Assembly (NCBI GenBank): GCA_945905835.1
Contig: CAMDQJ010000001.1
Location: 62,001-126,000 of the forward strand
DNA length: 64,000 nt
DNA from: Asaia bogorensis
GTDB lineage: Bacteria > Pseudomonadota > Alphaproteobacteria > Reyranellales > Reyranellaceae
Direction: 5' to 3'
The notes beneath the pieces are model-generated. The model was not told where the DNA came from and made no database searches. It saw only the letters and a program-made list of their open reading frames with translations. Positions 56,762 through 64,000 of this stretch are shown piece by piece (the stretch's first letter is position 1; every line of letters starts with the position of its first letter). Made by a program: the position numbers and the translations under genes.

Positions 56762-57704
56762 GAGTCACCTTGCGGCGATCGAGCAAGGATAAAAGCCCGC
56801 TCGGCAGGAAGCGGGCGATTATGACGATGATGGCGCCATAGACCACGAAGGTGAGGCCGGCGCCGCGGCCGCCCAGGAAGCTGTTCGACAGTTCCTCGAG
56901 CGGCACCAGGATCAACGCGCCGACCAGCGGACCGAACAGCTGCCCGGCGCCGCCGAGCGCCGCCATCACCAGCATCTTGACCGAAATCAGGATGCCGAAA
57001 CCCGACTCAGGGTCGACGAAGCCGAACATGCAGAGATAGAGCGAACCCGCGAGCGAGGTGAAGGCCGCACTCAGCATGTAGGCATAGAGCTTGTAGCGGC
57101 CGGCCGAGACGCCCAGCGAGCGCGCGGCACGTTCGCTGTCCTTGATGGCGCGGAGATAAAAGCCCATGCGGCCGCGCTCGACCGCCCGGGTCAGCCCGAG
57201 CAGGAACGCCAGCACGACGAGGAAAATATAATAGTGCGGCATCGATGAGATGAAGGAGAGGTCGAAGACCGAGCGCGGCATGGCCGGGCCGCCAAGCCCC
57301 TGCGCCCCGCCCAGGAACTCGCTGGTCGAGCTCAGCACGCGTACTAGTTCGGCGACGGCGATGGTCGCCATGCTGAAATAGTGGCCCGAGAGCCGAAGGG
57401 TCGGCACACCGATGAGCGCGGCGATGCCGACGCTTAGCGCCATACCGACCGGCGCACCGGCGATCGGCGGCCATTCGAGGTGCGTGTAGACCACCACCGA
57501 GGCATAGGCGCCGAAGCCGAAGAACACGGCATGGCCGACCGAGACCTGGCCGGCATAGCCGCCGACGATGTTCCAGGCCGAGGCGCCGATCGCCGCCAGC
57601 AGCACCAGCGTACCCAGCCGCTGATAGACCGGAAATTCCATGGTCAGCAGCGGATAGACGAGCGCTAGGACGACCAGAGCGCCGGGAAGAAGAAAGCGCC
57701 TCAC
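56751..57704 (-). CDS. livM: Branched-chain amino-acid-type ABC permease (GTG start)
   Basis: AAIGASAWNIVGGYAGQVSVGHAVFFGFGAYAS; GTGA overlap with livH stop. Confidence 0.9.
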   Translation of the reverse strand: MRRFLLPGALVVLALVYPLLTMEFPVYQRLGTLVLLAAIGASAWNIVGGYAGQVSVGHAVFFGFGAYASVVVYTHLEWPPIAGAPVGMALSVGIAALIGVPTLRLSGHYFSMATIAVAELVRVLSSTSEFLGGAQGLGGPAMPRSVFDLSFISSMPHYYIFLVVLAFLLGLTRAVERGRMGFYLRAIKDSERAARSLGVSAGRYKLYAYMLSAAFTSLAGSLYLCMFGFVDPESGFGILISVKMLVMAALGGAGQLFGPLVGALILVPLEELSNSFLGGRGAGLTFVVYGAIIVIIARFLPSGLLSLLDRRKVTRAD

Positions 57705-58564
57705 GCCTTGCCCATCAGGCCCTGGGGGCGGAACCAGAGGACCAGGACGAAGAGCACGTAGACGATGACGTCCTTGTAGACCGGCCCGATGAGATAGGCC
57801 GAGAGCGATTCGACAACGCCGATGATCAGGCCGGCGACCAGCGCGCCCAAGACGCTTCCGAAGCCACCGAACGAGACGGTGACAAAGGCGATGATGGCCA
57901 GCGTCTCGCCGACCGTCGGCGACGTGGGAAAGAAATTGGCGATCAGCGCGCCGGCGATGCCGGTCGCCGCTCCGGCCATCGCCCAGGCCAACCCCTGCAT
58001 CTGTTGCGGGCGGATGCCCATGAGCTGCGCCGCTGTCGCGTCCTCCGATACCGCCAGCATGCGGCTGCCGATGGCGGTGCGCGTCAAGATCAGGTGCAGG
58101 GCGAGCGTGACCGCAAGCCCCATGCCGCCCGCCAGCACGCGCGAACCCTCGAAGCGGATGCTCAGAAGCTCGAACGAGCCGCCGACTACGGTGTCCGGCA
58201 GGCTGTGGAAGTTGGCGCCGAAGAACCAGAAGGCCGAGTAACGCAGGAACAGCGCCAGGCCGAAGGTGCCGAGGATCTGGGCCAGCATCGGCCCCTTCAT
58301 GATATCGCGCACCAGCAGGAAGTAGCTGGCGATGCCAAGGGTGCCGATCAGCATGGCGGCGATGGGCACCGCCGCAAACGGACCGCCGCCCAGCGCCGTC
58401 CACACCATGACGGCCGCGTACATGCCCAGCATGACGAAGTCGCCGTGCGCGAAGTTCACAACGTTCATCATGCCCCAGATCAGCGTGAGGCCCGACGAGA
58501 AGAGCGCGTAGACGGCGCCAAGCAGCAAGCCGCCCACGATCACCTGTACGAGCGTGATCGACAT
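57701..58564 (-). CDS. livH: Branched-chain amino-acid-type ABC permease
   Basis: GGLLLGAVYALFSSGLTLIWGMMNVVNFAHGDFVMLGMY. Confidence 0.93.
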   Translation of the reverse strand: MSITLVQVIVGGLLLGAVYALFSSGLTLIWGMMNVVNFAHGDFVMLGMYAAVMVWTALGGGPFAAVPIAAMLIGTLGIASYFLLVRDIMKGPMLAQILGTFGLALFLRYSAFWFFGANFHSLPDTVVGGSFELLSIRFEGSRVLAGGMGLAVTLALHLILTRTAIGSRMLAVSEDATAAQLMGIRPQQMQGLAWAMAGAATGIAGALIANFFPTSPTVGETLAIIAFVTVSFGGFGSVLGALVAGLIIGVVESLSAYLIGPVYKDVIVYVLFVLVLWFRPQGLMGKA

Positions 58565-58592
58565 GCCGTCGGCCGGCGTCTAGTCGGCCTTC

Positions 58593-59849
58593 TCACCAAC
58601 CCTTGTACGGCATGACGATTTCGGCGGTGGCGCGCGCCTTCGGCCAGATCGCAATGTACTGGCCGCCGCGCATCTGGGTGACCAGGCTCGAGGCCAGCAC
58701 GTTCTGGCCCTTGGCGTCGAACTTCACGCCGTCATAGCCCGTCACCATCTGGTCGGCCTTGAGGTCGGTGGCCATCAGCGCGTCGCGGATCTTGGCCGGT
58801 TCGGTCGAGCCCGCACGGTTGATGGCGTCGGCCATCACGAGGAAGCCCTGCAGGCCGCGTGCCGAGACGTCGTCGAGATCGTCGCCGCCGGCCTTGGTCT
58901 TGTAGAGCGCGTTGAACAGCGCCGGCACGGTGCCCGGCTTGCCGCCGGAGAAGGCCGATCGGTTGACCAGTCCCTCGACCGTGGAGGCCATGCTCTTGAC
59001 GAACGAGGGATCGTTGAAGCCGGCATTGTCGGCGATCATGATTCCCGGCTTCCAGTTCAGCTCCTTCATCGTCTTGGCGTAGAGGATCGCGTCCGAGGTG
59101 TAGGAGATGAAGATCAGCACGTCGGGATTCTTCTCCTTGAGCTGCAGCACCTGCGGCTGCACGTCGCTGGAGTTGGCCGAGTAGTTGATCTTCTGGGTGA
59201 CGCTGAGGCCATCCTTGCCGAACTGGTCGGCAATAACGCTGGCGACCGAGTTACCGTATTCGGTGTTCTCGTGGACGATCGCGATCGAATTGACCTTCTG
59301 GCCCGCCGCCTTCTGTTCCTTGAGGAACTGCGAATAGGCGCGCGCGAAATCGAGGGCGACCGGCGTGGTGCGGAAGAACCACTTGAAGCCACGCTCCGTC
59401 AGGTTGGCGGCGACCGATTCGGCGGTGAGGAAGGGAATGCCGTGGCGCTCGGAGATCGCGCTGGCGGTAAGCGTGATGCCCGATTGATAGGAGCCGATCA
59501 GCGCCACGACTTTCTCTTCGGAGATCAGGCGCAGCGCCTGATTCTGGCCGGCCGCCGGCGTGCCCTGGTTGTCGGCGAAGACGAGCTGGATCTTGGCGCC
59601 CTTGAGACCGGGCAGACCGCCGCCTTTGGCCAGTGGCATGATCTTGGCAAGATCGGCGTTGCCGTTGTTAACGACGTCGGCGCCGACCTCGATTGCCATC
59701 TTGGAGTAGTTGCCGGCACTGGCCGAGTTGCCGCTCAGCGGATAGATGACGCCGATCTTGACCGGCGCCTGGGCAAAGGCGCCGCCGGCAAGGCCGAGCG
59801 CTAGGGCAGCCGTTGCGGCCGCAATCGTTCCACGAATGGCACGCGACAT
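58593..59849 (-). CDS. Branched-chain amino-acid-type ABC substrate-binding protein
   Basis: Signal peptide; PVKIGVIYPLSGNSASAGNYSKMAIEVGADVVN. Confidence 0.92.
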   Translation of the reverse strand: MSRAIRGTIAAATAALALGLAGGAFAQAPVKIGVIYPLSGNSASAGNYSKMAIEVGADVVNNGNADLAKIMPLAKGGGLPGLKGAKIQLVFADNQGTPAAGQNQALRLISEEKVVALIGSYQSGITLTASAISERHGIPFLTAESVAANLTERGFKWFFRTTPVALDFARAYSQFLKEQKAAGQKVNSIAIVHENTEYGNSVASVIADQFGKDGLSVTQKINYSANSSDVQPQVLQLKEKNPDVLIFISYTSDAILYAKTMKELNWKPGIMIADNAGFNDPSFVKSMASTVEGLVNRSAFSGGKPGTVPALFNALYKTKAGGDDLDDVSARGLQGFLVMADAINRAGSTEPAKIRDALMATDLKADQMVTGYDGVKFDAKGQNVLASSLVTQMRGGQYIAIWPKARATAEIVMPYKGW

Positions 59850-59902
59850 TCTTCTCTCCCTGATTGGTGTTCCCCGTTGCGGAAAGCTTCGCACAGCCGA
59901 AC

Positions 59903-60865
59903 TTAGTTTTCGAGCTTGATATTGGCCTTCTGGATCACCGGCGTCCAAGTCTCGGCCTGTTTGGTCAGCGCAGCCTGCAGGCCCTCCGGCGTCGAGAATT
60001 TAGCATCCCCGCCCATGCCGACAAAACGCTCGACCACGGAGGGGTCCTTCAGCACCCTCTCCATGGCCGCACTCAGGATCGCGATGACTTCAGGCGGTGT
60101 GCGGGCGGGCGCGATCATCCCGAACAGCGTGATCGCCTCGAAGCCGGGATATCCCGACTCGGCCATGGTCGGCACGTCGGGCAGCGACGGCGCGCGCTGC
60201 AGACACGTCACCGCAAGTGGCCGCACCTTGCCGGCGCGGATAACCGGCAGGGCCGGGCCGATCTGGTCGAACTGCGTCTGGATGTTGCCGGCCAGCAGAT
60301 CGGCGTTGGCCGGGGCAGCGCCCTTGTAATGCACCATCTCCCACTTGGCTCCCGAGAGCTGGATCAGCCACTCGCCGGCAAGGTGGTTGATCGAGCCGGC
60401 GCTCGACGTACCCATGGAAAGCTTGGAACCGTCGCGCTTGGCCAACGCGACCAGCTCGGCCACCGACTTAGCTGGCACGCTTGGATGCACTTCGAGCACC
60501 ATCGGCTGCTCGAGGATGGTGGTGATGAAGGCGAAGTCCTTGCGCCAGTCGAAGGGCGCCCTGCCGAACAACAGTGGACTGTTGACCAGCGAGTTCGAGG
60601 TCAGCAGTAGCGTGTAGCCGTCGGGTGCCGCCTTGGCGACGATGTCGGCACCAATCATGGCGTCGGCACCCGGCTTGTTCTCGATCAGGAACGGCTGACC
60701 GAGGATCGCTTGCAGCTTCTCGCCGACGATGCGGGCGGCAATGTCGACACCGCCGCCCGGCGCGAAGGGCGCGATGATGCGGATGGGTTTGCTGGGATAT
60801 GTCTGCGCCGAGACGGGCATGGCGAGCGCACAGAGTGCGGCCACGAGCGCGAAGGTACGGATCAT
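59903..60865 (-). CDS. Bug-family tricarboxylate-type substrate-binding protein (orphan)
   Basis: TYPSKPIRIIAPFAPGGGVDIAARIVGEKLQAILGQPFLIENKPGADAMIGADIVAKAAPDGYTLL. Confidence 0.92.
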   Translation of the reverse strand: MIRTFALVAALCALAMPVSAQTYPSKPIRIIAPFAPGGGVDIAARIVGEKLQAILGQPFLIENKPGADAMIGADIVAKAAPDGYTLLLTSNSLVNSPLLFGRAPFDWRKDFAFITTILEQPMVLEVHPSVPAKSVAELVALAKRDGSKLSMGTSSAGSINHLAGEWLIQLSGAKWEMVHYKGAAPANADLLAGNIQTQFDQIGPALPVIRAGKVRPLAVTCLQRAPSLPDVPTMAESGYPGFEAITLFGMIAPARTPPEVIAILSAAMERVLKDPSVVERFVGMGGDAKFSTPEGLQAALTKQAETWTPVIQKANIKLEN

Positions 60866-60894
60866 GTTGTGTCCTCCCCCTACTCTTCTTATAC

Positions 60895-60985
60895 CCGTCG
60901 CCCCGAGCGTAGCCGAGGGGCCATCTCTCAACTATTCGCTGTCTCCGGTAGAGAGGAGGCCCCTCGGCTACGCTCGGGGTGACGG
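60895..60985. repeat. Large inverted repeat, 28-bp arms (27/28 match) with 35-nt spacer
   Basis: ccgtcgccccgagcgtagccgaggggcc (60895-60922) versus ggcccctcggctacgctcggggtgacgg (60958-60985); right arm overlaps the end of the 60968-61435 CDS. Confidence 0.93.
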
Positions 60986-61435
60986 ATTACGCCGAATCTT
61001 CTGAATCGTCTCATCCAGCGCCGACAGGAAGCGCGAACGGTCCTTTGCCGTCATTGGCTTCGGCCCGCCGGTGATCTCGCCCATGGCGCGCAGGTTGGAT
61101 AAAAGCTCGCGGTTGGCCATCGCCATGCCGATCGAGGAGGTCGTGAACGGCAGGCCGGTCGAGCCGATCACGGCGGCGCCGGCCTTGAGGCTGCGGTCGG
61201 CCAACGGAATATCGGCAGTGACGACGATGTCGCCGGGACCGGCATGCTCGGCGATCCAGTTGTCGGCGGCGTCGAAGCCGTCGCTCACCACCACGCGCTC
61301 GATGCGCGGATCGCGCGGCACGTTGATGTAGGAATTGCTCACGACGTAGACCTTGAGCCCGTAGCGCTCGGCGACGCGGTAGATTTCCGCCTTTACCGGA
61401 CAGGCATCGGCGTCGATGTAGATGGCTGTGCTCAT
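60968..61435 (-). CDS. YaiI/YqxD family (DUF188) protein
   Basis: [60 protein letters not shown]. Confidence 0.93.
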   Translation of the reverse strand: MSTAIYIDADACPVKAEIYRVAERYGLKVYVVSNSYINVPRDPRIERVVVSDGFDAADNWIAEHAGPGDIVVTADIPLADRSLKAGAAVIGSTGLPFTTSSIGMAMANRELLSNLRAMGEITGGPKPMTAKDRSRFLSALDETIQKIRRNPSPRA

Positions 61436-62490
61436 ACGAGAACGTGCAACGCCTCGGAATGGAAGGAGACGGTCACCGGCTGGCCCGGCTCCAGCCCATT
61501 GGTCCGGGCATGATCGGTGGTCGAGACCTGAAGCTCCGAGGCGCCCAGCGCCACATGGTAGTCGGTCTTTTCTCCGAGAAAGGTGCGGGCGAGGATCTTC
61601 GCGTTGCCGGGCCGGTCGGCGGCTGGCGCCTTGAGGTCGATCATCTCCGGCCGCACGACCAAACGGACGGTCGCGCCAGGCGTCAATCCCGTGCGAGCCA
61701 CGCGCACGCCTTCGACCTCGACCTCCAACGCCGAGATCACGCGCGCCGACAAAAGGGTGGCGCGGCCGATAAAGCGGGCGACAAACTCGGTGGCCGGCCG
61801 GTAGTAGAGCGCCTCCGCCGTGTCGTTCTGCACCACGACACCCTTGTCCATCACGGCGATGCGATCGGAGATCGCCATCGCCTCTTCCTGGTCGTGCGTA
61901 ACATAGACCGTGGTGATGCCGATGCGCTTCTGCAACGAGCGGATCTGCTGGCGCATCTCGAGTCGGAGCTTGGCGTCGAGATTGGAGAGCGGCTCGTCGA
62001 ACAGCAGGACCTGCGGCTGGAAGACGATGGCGCGGGCCAGCGCCACGCGCTGCTGCTCGCCGCCAGAGAGCTGGAAGGGTTGCTGTTTCTCGTAGCGCGC
62101 CAGGCCGACCAGTTCGAGCACCTCGCCTACCGTCGCGGCAATGCGGGCATTGTCCCAGCCCTGCACGCGCGGGGCATAGGCCACGTTCTCGAACACCGAA
62201 AGATGCGGGAAGAGCGCGTAGTTCTGGAACACGAAGCCGATGCCGCGCCGGTTGGGCAGGATGTGCGTCACGTCCTTGCCGCCGATGGTGATGCGGCCCT
62301 CGTCCGGATCCTCGAAGCCCGCGATCATTCGCAAGGTCGTCGACTTGCCGCAGCCCGAGGGACCGAGCAGCGTCACAAGCTCGCCGGGCTGGACGGTGAG
62401 ACTGACCTCACGCACGGCATAGACCTCGCCGTTGACGCTGTGGCGGAAGCGCTTGGAGATACGCTCGAGGCCGATGCTGACGGGCGCCAT
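61432..62490 (-). CDS. ABC transporter ATP-binding protein (Fe3+/polyamine type, PotA/FbpC-like)
   Basis: [65 protein letters not shown]. Confidence 0.94.
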   Translation of the reverse strand: MAPVSIGLERISKRFRHSVNGEVYAVREVSLTVQPGELVTLLGPSGCGKSTTLRMIAGFEDPDEGRITIGGKDVTHILPNRRGIGFVFQNYALFPHLSVFENVAYAPRVQGWDNARIAATVGEVLELVGLARYEKQQPFQLSGGEQQRVALARAIVFQPQVLLFDEPLSNLDAKLRLEMRQQIRSLQKRIGITTVYVTHDQEEAMAISDRIAVMDKGVVVQNDTAEALYYRPATEFVARFIGRATLLSARVISALEVEVEGVRVARTGLTPGATVRLVVRPEMIDLKAPAADRPGNAKILARTFLGEKTDYHVALGASELQVSTTDHARTNGLEPGQPVTVSFHSEALHVLV

Positions 62491-62495
62491 GAGAT

Positions 62496-63998
62496 CTAAC
62501 CTCCGAGGAAACTGCGGGCGACGACTTCGCCGCCGGGCGCACGCAGACGCGCGAGCACGAAGCTCAGCGCCGCGACGACGATGTAGACCACGACAATGAC
62601 GAACACCGAGAAGGCTGCGGCGGGGCCCAGCGCCATCTCGGTCATATTCTCTAGGATGCGCACGGTGATCAGCGTCCAGCCGATCGACACCAGGAAGATG
62701 GTGGCGCTGATCGCCGTCATGGACCGGATGAAAACCACGCCGAGACCGGCGAAAAAGGCCGGCGCGATCAGCGGCAGCGTGACCCGCCGGAAAGTCGTGC
62801 CGCTGCCGGCACCGAGGCTGGCCGAGGCTTCTTCGATGCTCTTGTCTATCTGCTGCAGCAGCGCCACCGTGGCGCGGATGCCGGTCGGGCTGTAGCGGAA
62901 AACATAGCAGGCGACGATGATCAGCGCGCCGCCGATCAACTCAATGGGCTCGTCGTTGAAGGCCCCGAGATAGGCGATGCCGACGATGGTGCCGGGCAGC
63001 GCGTAGTTGATCATCGACACCAGCTCCATCGACTGGCGGCCGGGGAAGCGCCGGCGCGCGATCAGGTAGCCCAGCAGCACGCCATAAAAACCGCCGAGCG
63101 GCATGCCGAGGGCGGCGATGATCAGTGTGTCTCGGATCGCCGGCAGGCCCTCGGTGAAGATCACCTGGTAGTGATTCCAGGTGAAGGTGTTGTTGGCGCC
63201 GAACGCCACCACCGCCGAAGCCCACACCAGCAGGGCATAGAAATAAAGAATTAGCGCGGCCACCAGCACGCAGGACAGGGCAAGTGCCGCGGCCGCCCAC
63301 GGCGCGATCTCCCGGGAGCGTGAACGCGGCCCCGACTTACCGGTGACGGTGACGTAGACGCGACGGCCGACCCAGTAGCGCTGCAGGAGAAAGACGCCGA
63401 TCGCCGGCAACAGCAGCACGAATGACAGCACCGCACCGCCCTTGAAGTCGAACAGGCCGGTGATCTGCAGGTAGGCCTGGGTCGGCAGCACCGGGAAGGA
63501 ATTGCCTGCCAGGATCAGCGGCGTCGCGAAGTCGGCGAGCGAAGCGGCGAACAGCAGCAGGAAGGCGTTGGCGAAACCCGGTACCGCCAGCGGCAGGGTA
63601 ACGGTGCGGAACACGCGCCAGCGCGAGCCGCCGAGGCTGAACGCCATCTCCTCGAGGTTGGAACCGATGGCGGCCAGGATCGGCCGCAGCGTCAGATAGG
63701 CAACGGGGAAATAGGTGAGCGTTTCGGCGCCGGCCGTCGACCAGAAGCCGTAGGCCGAGGCGTTCGTCAGACCGAGCAGGTCATGCGTGATGAGGCCGCG
63801 CGGCCCGAAGGAAAAAATGATGGCGATCGACGTCGTGAAGGGCGGCGACACCAGTGGCAGGAAGGCCGCGGCGTCGAGAAAGCTCAGCCAATACTTGCCG
63901 AGGCCGGCGCGCGTTGCGGTGAGGGCAAACAGGAACCCGAGCGCGGTGCCGATGACACCTACGGCGGCAGCAAGAATGAGACTGTTGGCGAAGGCGGT
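62496..63998 (-). CDS. ABC transporter permease (FbpB-like, fused double permease), 5' end beyond window
   Basis: Frame stays open to the window edge; AAIGSNLEEMAFSLGGSRWRVFRTVTLPLAVPGF and EEASASLGAGSGTTFRRVTLPLIAPAF EAA-type loops. Confidence 0.9.
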   Translation of the reverse strand, partial: TAFANSLILAAAVGVIGTALGFLFALTATRAGLGKYWLSFLDAAAFLPLVSPPFTTSIAIIFSFGPRGLITHDLLGLTNASAYGFWSTAGAETLTYFPVAYLTLRPILAAIGSNLEEMAFSLGGSRWRVFRTVTLPLAVPGFANAFLLLFAASLADFATPLILAGNSFPVLPTQAYLQITGLFDFKGGAVLSFVLLLPAIGVFLLQRYWVGRRVYVTVTGKSGPRSRSREIAPWAAAALALSCVLVAALILYFYALLVWASAVVAFGANNTFTWNHYQVIFTEGLPAIRDTLIIAALGMPLGGFYGVLLGYLIARRRFPGRQSMELVSMINYALPGTIVGIAYLGAFNDEPIELIGGALIIVACYVFRYSPTGIRATVALLQQIDKSIEEASASLGAGSGTTFRRVTLPLIAPAFFAGLGVVFIRSMTAISATIFLVSIGWTLITVRILENMTEMALGPAAAFSVFVIVVVYIVVAALSFVLARLRAPGGEVVARSFLGG

Positions 63999-64000
63999 GC

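Noticed and set aside
1-64000. Genome-wide reassignment of TGA to Trp
   Set aside because: TGA is used as the normal terminator in many tightly overlapping gene pairs (for example 10941-10944, 14504-14507, 57701-57704), so only local decay or rare readthrough is plausible.
1-64000. CRISPR arrays, tRNA/rRNA genes, prophage modules
   Set aside because: No regularly spaced repeats, no tRNA-like or rRNA sequence and no phage structural genes were recognised by eye.

Overview
GC-rich, alphaproteobacteria-like chromosomal window (taxonomy is my inference) made mostly of small catabolic and transport operons. Main blocks: TRAP transporter end (dctQM); hydantoinase-like hyuBA; a single-chain F420-precursor synthase (fbiC) beside four LLM-class F420-type oxidoreductases and a 6-phosphogluconate dehydrogenase; two overlapping polysaccharide deacetylases; a PRISE-like reductase / HpaB-like monooxygenase / GST cluster; a second hyuAB locus coupled to a Bug-family binding protein; an FMO with an N-terminal NTF2/SnoaL-like domain; a fused two-unit CydDC-like ABC exporter; a tctABC operon bracketed by a full and an internally deleted IS630-family element; dinB; two aminotransferases; a GntR regulator with divergent peptide-type binding protein; a complete liv operon; and an Fe/polyamine-type ABC transporter running off the right edge. 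The most unusual signals are: (a) many decayed gene remnants, with three in-frame TGA codons at positions where Trp is expected (two in a PotD-like binding protein, one in the IS630 transposase); (b) an exact 844-bp-deleted MITE-like IS630 derivative that forms a composite-like bracket around tctABC; (c) a perfect 22-bp-arm palindrome inside an atypical HTH ORF; (d) the F420 gene group. I see no CRISPR array, tRNA, rRNA or obvious phage. Family calls come from reading motifs in the translations; no database search was run.
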